Shown here: piece after piece, positions 8,660 to 17,724 of the stretch
How the letters are laid out: the number at the start of each line of letters is the position of its first letter
Position numbering within the stretch: the stretch's first letter is position 1
NCBI RefSeq assembly: GCF_041080625.1
Contig: NZ_CP163518.1
Location: forward strand, 310,001-374,000
Length of the DNA stretch: 64,000 nucleotides
Source: Streptomyces sp. CG1
Lineage (GTDB): Bacteria; Actinomycetota; Actinomycetes; Streptomycetales; Streptomycetaceae
Direction: 5' to 3'
Position numbers and translations under genes: made by a program
The notes under the pieces: generated by a model
The model's input: only the letters and a program-made list of their open reading frames with translations
What the model was told of the DNA's origin: nothing
Database searches by the model: none

Positions 8660-9945
8660 ACCGGGTGTGCTGGGTGGGGAGTTGGCCGCGGTCCGGTGTG
8701 ATCTGGAGGACTTGGCGGCGGAGGTGTTCGAGCCGTTGGCGCGGGCGGATCAGCGCCGGTGAGGCGAGGTCTCTGTGCGGGGGCTGCTACTGGACGGGCG
8801 GCGCGGTCGGTGGAGCCGATGGCCGCCCGGCTGGGTGAGGACGGCAACCGTCAGGTTTCGGCTCACTTCATCACCTCCAGCCCGTGGGAGGCGGCGCATG
8901 TGCGAGCCGGCCTGGCGTGGCGGATGCAGCAGGTGATCAAGCCGACCGCTGTGATCGTCGATGAACACGGGCGTCGTCAGGGACGGGGAGGTGTGCGTGC
9001 GTGAGTCGGCAGTACACCGGCACCACGGGCAAGGTCACCCACTGCCAGGCCGGGGTGTCGCTGCACCTGGCCTCCGACGGTGCGTCGGTGGCCGTCGACT
9101 GGCGTTTGCTCCTGCCCGAGAGCTGGGATCCCGCCTCACCGAAGGCCGACCCCATCAAGACGGCCCGCCGTGTGCAGTGCGGCATCCGGGCAGAGGTCGG
9201 CCATGCCGAGAAGTGGCAGCCGGCCCTCGACATGATCGACGAGACGAGGTCGTGGGGCGTCGAGGTCCCACTCGCCGTCGCCGACGGCGGTTACGGCGAT
9301 GCCGCCGCCGTCCGGCTAAGCCTGGAAGAACACGGCCTCCACTACGTGGTGGGCATCTCCACGACGACGACCGCCCACCCGGAAGACGCACGGCCGCACA
9401 CCCCGCCCTGCGGCGGCCGCGGTCCCCGGCCTCGGCCACCTACCCGGAGCTGGCCCAGACGGTGAAGAAGCTGGTCATCACGGCCCGCCGTCAGGCGGCC
9501 CGGACAGTGCAGTGGTGGGAAGGCTCCCGGCCCGGCAGCGGCCGCAGCGGCTTCAAGCGCGTGTACTCACGGTTCGTGGCCCTGCGGATCAGGCCCGCCG
9601 GACGCGAGACCCGCAGAGCCGCCGACGGCCCCGAACTGCCGGTGCGCTGGCTACTGGCCGAGTGGCCTGCCACCGAGCCCGAACCCGTCCAGTTCTGGAT
9701 GTCCAACCCGCCCGCCGACACCCCGCCCGCCACCCTGCTCCGCACCGCGAAACTACGCCGGCGCATCGAGCACGACTATCGCGAGATGAAACAGGCCCCT
9801 GGCCTGGCCCACTCCGAGGGCCGCACCTGCAGGGGCCGGCGCCACCACGTCACCTTCGTCTCCGTCGCGCACGCCTTCTGCACTCTCCAGCGCATCACTC
9901 GATCCCCAAAAGAGAATCGTCAGCGGATTTGTCACACACGGCGCA
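8660..9945 (+). pseudogene. IS701-family transposase, frameshifted relic
   Basis: The usual protein can be followed through several frames: FEPLARADQRR ending in a premature TGA near 8757, SVEPMAARLGEDGNRQV, ITSSPW, WRMQQVIKPTAVIVD, a long in-frame block from 9001 with SRQYTGTTGKVTHCQAGVSL and VPLAVADGGYGD (a DDE aspartate region), and then, after a frame change near 9430, VKKLVITARRQAAR to the acid-bearing RRRIEHDYREMKQA near the C-terminus. The element no longer encodes a functional transposase. Clear terminal inverted repeats were not identified. Confidence 0.8.
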
Positions 9946-9960
9946 GCCGCACCTGGCCGG

Positions 9961-9999
9961 TAGTGCCCTTGAGCCCTGTGACGGTGGTCGAGGGCACTA
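9961..9999. terminator. Inverted repeat, possible bidirectional terminator
   Basis: TAGTGCCCT at 9961-9969 and AGGGCACTA at 9991-9999 form a perfect 9-bp stem with a 21-base loop. It lies between the end of the IS701 relic and the 3' end of the convergent secreted-protein gene. It may stop that gene's transcript; an IS-associated repeat is the alternative. Confidence 0.4.
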
Positions 10000-10011
10000 C
10001 TGGTCATGTGG

Positions 10012-10344
10012 TCAGCACTTCGGCATGTTGACGACGGAGTCGAAGTGCTGCGCTTGCGCCCAGACGGGATCCGGGCCCGCGTCAGCGATCTTGTACCACC
10101 CGGTCGTGGACATGCAGATGACCGGGGCACTCTCGCCCTGCTGTATGCCCTTGCCCACCTCCGGGGAATCGGTGGTCGCCTCCTCGTAGGTCTGGGCAAA
10201 CTCGAAGGCGTGCACCCAGATCTGCCCCTGCACCCTGGGGGCCGGGGCCGGGGCCGGGGCGGCCGCGTGGGCCACCGGCGACAGCACCGCCGCCAGCACG
10301 AACCCCGCGCCAGCCACCACCGCGCCCCGCGCAAACTTCCTCAT
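10012..10344 (-). CDS. Small secreted protein of unknown function
   Basis: The 110-residue product begins MRKFARGAVVAGAG, a basic start followed by a hydrophobic core and an AHA-A signal-peptidase site, so it is probably exported. A proline/alanine linker of PA repeats follows, then a compact domain with TYEEATTDSPEVGKGI, PVICMSTTGWYKI and a final Cys, suggesting a disulfide between its two cysteines. The pattern (two Cys, a GWYKI strand) resembles small bacterial SH3-like secreted domains, but the family is not recognised with confidence. AAGGAG lies 7 bases upstream of the ATG at 10344 and fixes the start. Confidence 0.75.
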   Translation of the reverse strand: MRKFARGAVVAGAGFVLAAVLSPVAHAAAPAPAPAPRVQGQIWVHAFEFAQTYEEATTDSPEVGKGIQQGESAPVICMSTTGWYKIADAGPDPVWAQAQHFDSVVNMPKC

Positions 10345-10664
10345 GGTCACACTCCTTGAAGGTCCGAAGGTCATCGGTCTGGACACAGGTGGTTGCCCGC
10401 GGGCCGGATGCCCCGGGCACCGTGATCACCTGCGCCCTCCACCCTGCTGCCCCGCCGGAACCTAGGGCATCAGCCCCCGAAATGATCAAGGATCCATTTC
10501 GGCGGGCCAGCGCCTGGTCAACGGCGGCGGCCTTTCCCCCTGTCGCCTCCATCTGATCGACGGATGCCGCTTCAGCATGCCGGGACGGGACAGCGAAGTC
10601 GTCAGCAACGAGTACACAGTCCCCTTGGCAATGAGTGCTCGGGGCTGCCCGCAGCCCGGCCGGC
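10345..10664. other. Intergenic stretch without a recognisable gene
   Basis: The region contains the leader of the secreted-protein gene (strong AAGGAG near 10351) and otherwise only short, frame-incoherent open stretches on both strands. No RNA gene or clear palindrome was seen. Confidence 0.5.
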
Positions 10665-10790
10665 TCATCCTGATCGCCAGGCGGTCTCAATGGTCTGAAC
10701 CGCGGCGCCGATCCGGCCGATCCGGTGCGGGCTGCAGCGGGCCTTGCGGAAGATCCGCCACTCCTTGAGGTGGGCGAAGGCTCGCTCGCC
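10665..10790 (-). pseudogene. IS5-family transposase C-terminal fragment
   Basis: A short minus-strand frame carries GERAFAHLKEWRIFRKARC and ends RIGRIGAAVQTIE. This is the C-terminal block of IS5-group transposases, in which a glutamate-containing helix precedes LKxWRILR. No catalytic domain adjoins it, so this is a relic. Confidence 0.55.
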
Positions 10791-10939
10791 GGGCGCCGCA
10801 GCAGGGCGACCGAGAGGCCGGCGCATCTGATGTGCACTCCACTCCGTGATGTAGCGGCAGCGGGCCGGCTCGTACAGCTCGTACGGCGCTGCAACCCCAA
10901 GTGACCAGCGAACTGGCAGCGGCACTGCGCCGCACTGCG

Positions 10940-11150
10940 TGAACTGGTGCGCGACGAGGACCGGGCGGAGGTCCTACCGGGGTTCACGGTTCACGGGACG
11001 GGCGCCAAACAGCGTCAGCATGCGGCCTGGCAGGGGTTGATGGACGGGCAGCGCAAGCGCCTCGAACAGCTCGGCAAAGTGCCCCTGCCCCGGAGCAGGA
11101 AGCGCCCGCCAAGGCCTCCAAGACGGCTTCTGGGGCCTTCCAGCGAGGGC
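10940..11150 (+). pseudogene. Fragment of a helicase-associated-domain protein
   Basis: About 60 residues (VRDEDRAEVLPGFTVHGTG, then QRQHAAWQGLMDGQRKRLEQL and, after a frame change, PEQEAPAKASK) resemble the repeated tryptophan-rich helicase-associated modules at the C-terminus of long actinomycete helicase-like proteins. The usual central WLARQR block is missing and no helicase domain lies upstream, so only a fragment remains. Confidence 0.45.
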
Positions 11151-11343
11151 GGACAGCGCGGTCGCCGGCCCGCAGAGCGACGCCGACCGATACGGCTTCA
11201 CGCTCGGCACAGCCCCGTAACCCCGGCTGCCGCGAAGCGACATGGATCCGACACACACCTGATGCTATGTCACGCCTTCTTGTGCGCGGGGGCGATGTGG
11301 TGTGTGCTGACGCGCGTTCCCGATGTTCGGTGCAGGGGTGACC

Positions 11344-13857
11344 ATGGCTGAACTTTCCCGTCGCAGGCTTCTCGGTTCCGCGCTGGGCGCTGGTGGGCTC
11401 GTCGCCGCCGCGTCCTTGCTCCCGCCCAACCTGCAACGGGCCATGGCCGACACGGCCCGTCGGCCGGGATCGCTTGACGACATCGAGCACGTCGTGATCC
11501 TCATGCAGGAGAATCGTTCGTTCGATCACTATTTCGGCACCATGCGCGGGGTGCGGGGTTTCGACGACCCGGACGCGGCCATCCTGTCGACCGGCAGACC
11601 GGTGTTCTACCAGCCGGACCCGGAGAACCCGGACGGCTACCTGCTGCCGTTCCACCTCGACACCAGGACCACCAGCTCGCAGGCCATCCCATCCACCAGC
11701 CACGCATGGTCGGTGCAGCACGAGGCCTGGAACAACGGCAGGATGGACAACTGGGTGCCGGCGCACCGCAAGGCGGACGGCAAGGCCAATGGCCCGTTCA
11801 CCATGGGCTACTACGAGCGCTCCGACATCCCCTTCCAGTTCGCGCTCGCCGAGTCCTTCACCCTCTGCGACGCCTACCACTGCTCGCTGCTCGGCCCCAC
11901 CTGGCCCAACCGGCTCTACCACTGGACCGGCACCATCGACCCGAACGGCCTCGCCGGCGGGCCGGTCATCAGCAACGTCATCCCCGCGCCGTTCCGCTGG
12001 ACCACCTACCCGGAGCGACTCACCAAGGCGGGCGTGTCCTGGCACGTCTACCAGGAGGAGGACGATTACGGCTGCAACCCGCTGAAGTTCTTCCAGCAGT
12101 ACCAGGACGCCCAGCCGGGCAACCCGCTGTACGAGCACGGCCTGACCATCGGCCCCACTGACCAGTTCGCCCGTGACGCCCTGGCCGGACGGCTGCCCAC
12201 CGTGTCGTGGATCATCCCGACCGCCGCGCAGTGCGAGCACCCCGACTACCTGCCGGCCTCCGGCGCCGACTTCGTCGCCCGGCAGCTGGACGCGGTCGCC
12301 GCCAACCCCGCGCTGTGGCGCAAAACCGTCTTCATCCTCAACTACGATGAGAACGACGGCCTGTTCGACCACGTCATCCCGCCGACCCCGCCGGCCGGGA
12401 CGCCCGACGAGTTCGTCGACGGTGTGCCGATCGGCGCGGGCATCCGGGTGCCGTGCATCATCGTCTCGCCGTGGACGCAGGGCGGCTTCGTGTGCAGCGA
12501 GCCCTTTGACCACACCTCCGTGCTGCGGTTCCTGGAGCGGATCACGGGAGTGCGCGAGGAGAACATCAGTCAGTGGCGCCGCCGCACGTTCGGCGACCTG
12601 ACCTCGGCGCTCGGCTTCCCCAGCGAGCATCCCTTTCCATACCTGCCGCCCACCAAGGGCCAGTTGTGGACGGCGGAGCGCGAGGTGGCGACCCTGCCGC
12701 GGGCCACCTTCCCCGGGGCGGACCAGACCCCGCCGCACCAGGAGACCACCGGTCCCGAGGCCACCCCGGTCGGCTCCGCCGCGACCGCGCGAGAGACGGA
12801 GCCCCTGGCGGGGCGGCGGCCGTACGTCATGAGCCGCATGGTGGAGAACGTCACCACCCACCGCGACGACTTCGCCGGCGACGCACCCACCCGCGGCTCC
12901 GGCACCCAGGGCACGAACTTCCCGGGGATCCAGGGCTCCGTGCCGAAGACCGGGCCCACCAGCGGCGTCCACGCCTACGCGACCTGCCTGGTCAGTTACT
13001 CGATCGTGGTGGTCGACACCACCACCCGGAAGCTGGCCGCGAGCATCCCCGGCGGCGCCAACCCCTGTGGCATCGCGTCCGCTCCGGGGACCGGCAAGCT
13101 GTATGTGACCAACTCCGGCGCCGGCGACGTCTCCGTGCTGGACACCACCAGGGGCAGGATCACCGGCACCGTCGACGTCGGCCTCTACCCGCACGGCGTG
13201 GCCTCCTCCCCGGACGGCCGCACCGTCTACGTCGCCAACACCGGCCCGGACACCGGCGCCGGCGGATCGCGGACGCTCACGGTGATCGACACCTGCGCGG
13301 ACAAGGCCACCGCCACCTGGCGGACCGGCCCCGCTCCGCACTCCGTCGCCGTCAGCCCCGACGGGCAGACCCTCTACGTCAGTTGCTACGACGGCCTGAC
13401 GGTCCTCGACGCGGAGACCGGCAGGACGCGCAGGCGGCTGCCCGAACTGGCCGAGGCCAACGGTGTGGCCGTCCACCCCGACGGCAGGCGGGTCTACGTG
13501 GTCAGCCCATGGAGCGACACCCTCGCGGTGCTCGACGCCGGCTCGCTGCGGGTCGTCGCGCGGGTCCGGGTGGGCCGCACCCCGTGGCGGGTCGCGCTGA
13601 GCCCGGACGGCTCACGGGCCTGGGTCAGCGGCGCCAACGACGACACCATCACCGTCGTCAACACGGCGAGCGCGAAGGCGGTCGGCACAGTCCGGGTCGG
13701 CCATGTCCCGACCGGCATCACGGCGACCGGCGACACCGTGTGGGTATGCACGAATGCCGGCGCCACGATGGACGCGATCGACTCCACCAGCCTGCGGGTA
13801 CTGGCCAGCATCGAAGTGGGCCTGTCCACAGGCCCCAGCAGCGTGGTGGTCGCCTGA
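11344..13857 (+). CDS. Tat-exported phospholipase C-type phosphoesterase fused to a YVTN beta-propeller
   Basis: The 837-residue protein begins with a twin-arginine signal (LSRRRLLGSALGAGG), so it is folded before export. Residues about 45-430 form a phosphoesterase domain of the non-haemolytic phospholipase C / acid phosphatase AcpA type: VVILMQENRSFDHYFGTMRG near residue 55, HSLLGPTWPNR-like and NYDENDGLFDHV metal-binding patterns further on. The family's usual pair of C-terminal phospholipase domains is absent. From about residue 540 come repeats such as KLYVTNSGAGDVSVLDT and TVYVANTGPDT, blades of a YVTN/NHL-type propeller. The likely role is extracellular hydrolysis of phosphoesters, with the propeller binding a surface or ligand. 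The substrate is undetermined. AGGGG lies just upstream of the chosen ATG. Confidence 0.85.
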   Translation: MAELSRRRLLGSALGAGGLVAAASLLPPNLQRAMADTARRPGSLDDIEHVVILMQENRSFDHYFGTMRGVRGFDDPDAAILSTGRPVFYQPDPENPDGYLLPFHLDTRTTSSQAIPSTSHAWSVQHEAWNNGRMDNWVPAHRKADGKANGPFTMGYYERSDIPFQFALAESFTLCDAYHCSLLGPTWPNRLYHWTGTIDPNGLAGGPVISNVIPAPFRWTTYPERLTKAGVSWHVYQEEDDYGCNPLKFFQQYQDAQPGNPLYEHGLTIGPTDQFARDALAGRLPTVSWIIPTAAQCEHPDYLPASGADFVARQLDAVAANPALWRKTVFILNYDENDGLFDHVIPPTPPAGTPDEFVDGVPIGAGIRVPCIIVSPWTQGGFVCSEPFDHTSVLRFLERITGVREENISQWRRRTFGDLTSALGFPSEHPFPYLPPTKGQLWTAEREVATLPRATFPGADQTPPHQETTGPEATPVGSAATARETEPLAGRRPYVMSRMVENVTTHRDDFAGDAPTRGSGTQGTNFPGIQGSVPKTGPTSGVHAYATCLVSYSIVVVDTTTRKLAASIPGGANPCGIASAPGTGKLYVTNSGAGDVSVLDTTRGRITGTVDVGLYPHGVASSPDGRTVYVANTGPDTGAGGSRTLTVIDTCADKATATWRTGPAPHSVAVSPDGQTLYVSCYDGLTVLDAETGRTRRRLPELAEANGVAVHPDGRRVYVVSPWSDTLAVLDAGSLRVVARVRVGRTPWRVALSPDGSRAWVSGANDDTITVVNTASAKAVGTVRVGHVPTGITATGDTVWVCTNAGATMDAIDSTSLRVLASIEVGLSTGPSSVVVA

Positions 13858-14371
13858 CCCGCCGTCGTACGCCCGCACGGGCTCAAGCTCGGATCGGCAA
13901 GCAGGCCGATGGTCACCACCTCTCGACGGCACACGACACCCCTGAAGGCCGGACCGCTGCTGCGCGCCGAGCTGGTCCCCGGGACCGGAGGGCACGGCGG
14001 ACGGAAGTTCACTCTCCCCGACGGGCACCAGCCCGGCGGCACACCATGCAGGCAGACGGCAGCAACTGGTACGCCTGGCCTCCCCCGGCCTGCAATGGGC
14101 AACCCAGACACGGACGTAACCCAGGCGACCACCACGAAGCCTCCGGCGGCCGCTCTGCAGGGGGATCCCAACGGCCGCCGGGGGCTTCTCCCTGCCGGGT
14201 TATGGCGCGAGGCTCGCCCGAGAAGACACGGGCGGACCGACAGGGATCACCTCACCCCTCCATGGCGCCCTAGGAGGGGTGTGCGCACGAAGAGCACGGC
14301 GACCTCCTACAAGGCCGGAACTCCGACGGTCCGCACCCGGGGCGGCGGGTGCGGGCCGTCGGGTTTGTCAG
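13858..14371. other. Intergenic stretch, no gene seen
   Basis: Long open frames here are compositional and share no domain or motif. No strong ribosome-binding site followed by a coherent frame and no clear terminator hairpin was found. Confidence 0.5.
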
Positions 14372-14766
14372 TCATATGGCGGGTGCGCCGTCTCGGAGGT
14401 AGAGCGGCCGTCCCGTGTCGAGGGCCCTCAGGGCGCGCTCGAACCGGTGCCGGATCCGATCCCTCAGACGGGCAGCAGCTTCGGCGGCCGGTACGAAAGC
14501 GGCCTCCGACAGCTCGTGGTCTCGCGGCCGTAGCCGGTCGGCCTGGTCCTGGTCCTGGTCCTGGTCCTGGTCCTGGTCCTGGTCGAGCGTGCCACCGTCG
14601 AGGAGGAACGCGAGCTGATCATCCCAAGGGCCATCACGCGCCCGACCGGATCCCTCAGCAACACATCGGCCGCCACGCGCTTGTGGGGCTGCTTCGCGTT
14701 GCCCTCCGCGAGGTAGGCATTCCACGCTTCAGGGTCGGCAGGCTTCGGTGTCTCGGTGGGCCTCAT
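14372..14766 (-). pseudogene. Nudix hydrolase with the Nudix box deleted
   Basis: The start at 14766 overlaps the upstream gene's stop (ATGA). The N-terminus reads KRVAADVLLRDPVGRV, the usual first strand of streptomycete Nudix proteins. The sequence then jumps, with a frame change near 14635, to GPWDDQLAFLLDGGTLD, which normally lies about 55 residues later. The missing part would contain the Gx5Ex7REUxEExGU box, so catalysis is impossible. After GGTLD comes a Asp-Gln tandem repeat caused by a hexanucleotide expansion, then ELSEAAFVPAAEAAARLRDR and a normal C-terminus LDTGRPLYLRDG. Confidence 0.7.
14542..14583. repeat. Hexanucleotide tandem repeat (CCTGGT x7)
   Basis: Seven perfect head-to-tail copies of CCTGGT. 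On the minus strand they encode a run of Asp-Gln pairs in the Nudix relic. Such perfect short repeats usually arise by replication slippage and can vary in number between strains. Confidence 0.9.
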
Positions 14767-15400
14767 GCGGTGGTGCCTCCCGGTGACGGCGGGATGAGAT
14801 CGGCCAGCAGGAGCATTTTCGCGCAGCGCGCATCATCCAACCGCGTCAGGTACTCCTGCACCGGCGCGTACCCCCGGTGCGGCTCCAGCCGCTGGCGCAA
14901 CTTGTCGAGCTGCTGCATGACCCGGAGTTGTCCTCGGACCGCTGGCCCGCCCCCACCATCCAGCCGGCCGAGTTTTCCGCCGTCACGGCGCGGCGGAGGA
15001 CAGCCAAGACACTCACGATCTGCGGATCGTCCACACCGAGGAATACAACCCTCCTCCGATGGCGATCTACCGCCGCACACCCGTCAACTCGACGAGAGTG
15101 CCCGAACGGTCCATCCGGACCAGGGCGCCAACCGAGCGCACCTGTGACGATGCCCCGATTCCGGGATTTGGCTCCCGTTCCTCCAGGAAGGGACCGCTGA
15201 GGTTGCCCTCCTCGTCGGCCTCCAGGTGCACCATGGCGGCGCTGACAGGGCCGAAGACGTGGGCGATCAGGCGTCCGCCCGGAGCGATGGTCACACGGCG
15301 GCCTCGGCCTTGGAGAGCGCCTTGCACAAGTTGGCGTCCGCGAGCCCCGGCGTGCCAGAGAGAACCAGCGGTCGTTGCTGGTGCGGATCGCCATGAGACA
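14763..15400 (-). pseudogene. Conserved hypothetical protein, frameshifted, upstream of the Nudix relic
   Basis: Three stretches in successive frames look like one protein: RRVTIAPGGRLIAHVFGPVS with HLEADEEGNLSGPFLEERE and LVRMDRSGTLVELTGVRR; then RRVVFLGVDDPQIVSVLAVL with AENSAGWMVGAGQRSEDNS; then LRVMQQLDKLRQRLEPHRG through LLLADLIPPSPGG to a stop overlapping the Nudix start. The coding character of each piece and the stop-start coupling support a former two-gene operon. I do not recognise the family. Frame changes lie near 15065 and 14925, so the gene is broken as read. Confidence 0.5.
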
Positions 15401-15545
15401 CCGTTCGCGGCCGTCATCTACATGCTGGCGAGTGGTGTGCCTGGCGGGGACTGCCGCCGTGCTTCGGCATCTCGAAGTCAACCGCCCCCGCTACCGTGGC
15501 CTGCGGAGGCTGTCGCTGAGGTTGCCTTATCCCGCTGGCCTGCCG

Positions 15546-16208
15546 TCACGGCGTCGGCGGCCAGATGGCGCCGAGGATCACCTGTACTTGGCCGATCAGG
15601 CGTGGTGGGTCGAACTTGCCGGGATCGGTGAGGGCGAGACGGCCGAAGTGTTCCGCGCAGGCGACGAGTGCGTGGGCGAGGACTTGGGGATCGAGCCGCT
15701 GGTCGCGTCCCGGGGCGCTCCGGTCGGCCAGGAGGAGGGAGATCCATTGCTCGACCCGGAGCCGGAACCGTTCTCTGTCCGCCTCGATACGGTCGCGGAC
15801 GACCGTGGGCATGTTGCCCGGGGGCAGCAGGATCAGCCGCCAGGTGTCCGGGTCCTCGTGGAGCATCGCGGACATGCGGCGCACGGTTTCGGCTGCGAAC
15901 GCGGCGGGGTCGCCCAGGTCCTCCGTTCCGGGAATCGTCTCAAGCAGTCGTGCGAAGGCGTGTGCCTGCTGTCGGTCGAGCAGGGCGGTCAGCAGGGCGT
16001 CGAGGTTCTCGAAGGCGCCGTAGACCACTGACCGGGCGACATCGGCCCGCTTCGCGATGGCATCGATGGAGACCCGGTCGTAGCCCTCGCTCACGATCAC
16101 GGCGAGAGCGGCGTCGAGCAGTTGCTCGCGGCGCTCGGCGATCGGGATGCGGGGAGCGTAGGGACGCCGCCTGCGCGGCCTGTCTTCCGAAGCTGTGGAC
16201 GCTGACAC
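15546..16208 (-). CDS. TetR-family repressor
   Basis: The 220-residue protein has a TetR N-terminal helix-turn-helix (about residues 25-75: RREQLLDAALAVIVSEGY, then IDAIAKRADVARSVVYGAF) and a C-terminal ligand-binding helical domain with MLHEDPDTWRLILLPPG. It is divergent from the MpaB-type oxygenase gene. The 91-base region between them contains two tandem 20-bp palindromes, the expected sites for this repressor. It probably represses itself and the oxygenase until a hydrophobic ligand binds. The ligand cannot be inferred. Confidence 0.9.
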   Translation of the reverse strand: MSASTASEDRPRRRRPYAPRIPIAERREQLLDAALAVIVSEGYDRVSIDAIAKRADVARSVVYGAFENLDALLTALLDRQQAHAFARLLETIPGTEDLGDPAAFAAETVRRMSAMLHEDPDTWRLILLPPGNMPTVVRDRIEADRERFRLRVEQWISLLLADRSAPGRDQRLDPQVLAHALVACAEHFGRLALTDPGKFDPPRLIGQVQVILGAIWPPTP

Positions 16209-16217
16209 CTTGGCAGT

Positions 16218-16237
16218 TTACGACAGGCGTGTCTTAA
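16218..16237. promoter_or_regulatory. TetR operator site 1 (TTACGACA-N4-TGTCTTAA)
   Basis: An 8-4-8 palindrome with one mismatched pair in the arms, in the divergent promoter region between the TetR gene and the MpaB-type oxygenase gene. It is the partner of a second, near-identical site one base away. Confidence 0.75.
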
Positions 16238-16238
16238 T

Positions 16239-16258
16239 TTAAGACAGCAGTGTCGTAA
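16239..16258. promoter_or_regulatory. TetR operator site 2 (TTAAGACA-N4-TGTCGTAA)
   Basis: This is the mirror-like twin of site 1: same 8-4-8 geometry, arms differing at one position. The centres of the two sites are 21 bp apart, about two helical turns, so two repressor dimers could bind the same face of the DNA. The junction also makes a perfect 17-bp palindrome at 16230-16246. Confidence 0.75.
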
Positions 16259-16299
16259 TTGAGGGCGGCGTACGCCGCGGACGCACGAGGAGTGGCTCC

Positions 16300-17361
16300 A
16301 TGGCGAAGCTGAAGCGCGACGAGGTCGAACCGCACGAGGACTACGGCTTCTTCGGCCCGGGCTCGGTGGTGTGGAAGGTCTGGAGCTATCCGACGGCGCC
16401 GACGGTGGGTTTCCAGCGGGCCGTGGTGGTGGAGGAACTCGACCCGCCGCTGGTGGCCGCCGTCCACGCGACCCAGGGCATCTACCGGCGCTCCCGCACG
16501 CGCTATGACCGGACCCTGAAGTACTTCGCGATGGTGGCCTTCGCCGGTTCACGTGAGGTGTGCAAGGCCGCGGACATCCTGGTCAAGGTCCATTCCAAAG
16601 CGATCGGCGAGCTGCCCTACGGCGGCGGGAGCTACGACGCCAACGACCCCGCCTCGCAGCTGTGGATACAACTCACCGGCTGGCACTCGATCCTGTACGC
16701 GTACGAGAAGTACGGACCCGGGAAGCTCACCGCGCAGGAGGAGAAGGAGTACTGGGAGGCATGCGCGGTCGCCGCGGAGCTGCAGACGTGCTCCCCCGAC
16801 GACATCCCCCGCAGCCGTGAAGGCGTCCGGGCGTACTTCGAACGGATGCGTCCGCAGCTGTCCGCCAGCCCGATCGCCCGGCAGGCCATGAACCACCTGC
16901 TCAGGAGCGAGCTCGTACTGCCGCCGACGCCGCGCTGGGCGAAGCCGGCGAGTCTGGCTGTCGCGAAGGCGCAGCGGATCGCCACGATCGCCACCATGCC
17001 GCGCTGGATGCGCGAGATGGCCGGGATCCGGCAGTCACGCCTCCTCGACACACTCATCGTGCCCGTTATGAGGGCGGCCTTCGCACTCGCCCACCTCAAC
17101 CCCAAGATCGAACTGCGCCTCCTGGGAAGGATCTCGCCCTCCACCGTCGCGGTGGTTGCGCCGGTCAAGCTCGGCATTCCTCCCCGCAAGGAGGAAGTAC
17201 TCAACCCCGCAGAAGCCCGTGCCCGCCACGGCTACGCCAAGCCCGCCGAAGCCCATCTCGAATTCCGAGCCCAGCAAGCCGCACGCGTCTTCGGCGACGG
17301 CGAGATCCCCAGCGACCAGGGGCTCATCGAGTCCCAGGAGATCCTCGGACCGCTCTCGTAA
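16300..17361 (+). CDS. MpaB/latex-clearing-type oxygenase (DUF2236 family)
   Basis: The 353-residue protein matches the DUF2236 family, which includes rubber oxygenase and MpaB; these are b-type haem oxygenases acting on hydrophobic substrates. The opening FFGPGSVVWKVWSYPTAPTV corresponds to the conserved start of the domain. A following YRRSRTRYDRTLKYFAMVAF and a later WHSILYAYEKYG fit the conserved Arg/His region that binds haem. No signal peptide is visible. GGAG lies 8-10 bases before the ATG. Its divergence from a TetR gene with tandem operators suggests substrate-induced expression. The substrate is unknown; lipids or terpenoids are the usual candidates for the family. Confidence 0.8.
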   Translation: MAKLKRDEVEPHEDYGFFGPGSVVWKVWSYPTAPTVGFQRAVVVEELDPPLVAAVHATQGIYRRSRTRYDRTLKYFAMVAFAGSREVCKAADILVKVHSKAIGELPYGGGSYDANDPASQLWIQLTGWHSILYAYEKYGPGKLTAQEEKEYWEACAVAAELQTCSPDDIPRSREGVRAYFERMRPQLSASPIARQAMNHLLRSELVLPPTPRWAKPASLAVAKAQRIATIATMPRWMREMAGIRQSRLLDTLIVPVMRAAFALAHLNPKIELRLLGRISPSTVAVVAPVKLGIPPRKEEVLNPAEARARHGYAKPAEAHLEFRAQQAARVFGDGEIPSDQGLIESQEILGPLS

Positions 17362-17399
17362 GCCGCACCTGCCTTCTTCCGCGGGACGCTCCTGCGGCT

Positions 17400-17700
17400 T
17401 GTCGCCGCTACGCAGCCCGGTCTCGGCGGCGCCCAGGATGAGTGGACGCCAGGTCCGCCCGTGCCTGGCCAGAACCATGGCGGCCAGGGCCAGGAGCGCG
17501 AGGCACTTCCGCCACCGTGGACACACCGTCTGCATGAACCGGGTCGCTGCCCCGCTGCGGTGCTCGACAGCCTCCCCCAGCACCGTCCGGTCGATCACCC
17601 CGGCATGACGCTCCACCAGCAGGTCGGCGACCTCCACGAACAGCGCCAACATCGCCACCGGCGCCCCGACAGCGGCCATCAGACGGCGCTGGGAGAAGGG
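17400..17700 (-). pseudogene. Probable PAP2-type phosphatase N-terminal fragment
   Basis: A minus-strand frame reads VIDRTVLGEAVEHRSGAATR, FMQTV and a hydrophobic block LALLALAAMVLARHGRTWRP. This resembles the N-terminal helices of membrane PAP2 phosphatases (LDR..L....HRS....T..MQ.VT). The catalytic KxxxxxxRP and downstream motifs are not present, so only a fragment remains. Confidence 0.4.
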
Positions 17701-17724
17701 ACGCCCTCCAGCCACCAAGATCCC

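Noticed and set aside
10984..13476. An 830-codon minus-strand open frame opposite the phospholipase-propeller gene
   Set aside because: It shows repetitive Val/Gly/Arg composition and no motifs; the plus strand has a Tat signal and family motifs.
14542..14583. The short tandem array considered as a CRISPR
   Set aside because: The repeat unit is 6 bases with no spacers, so it is a slippage microsatellite. No CRISPR-like array was seen anywhere in the window.
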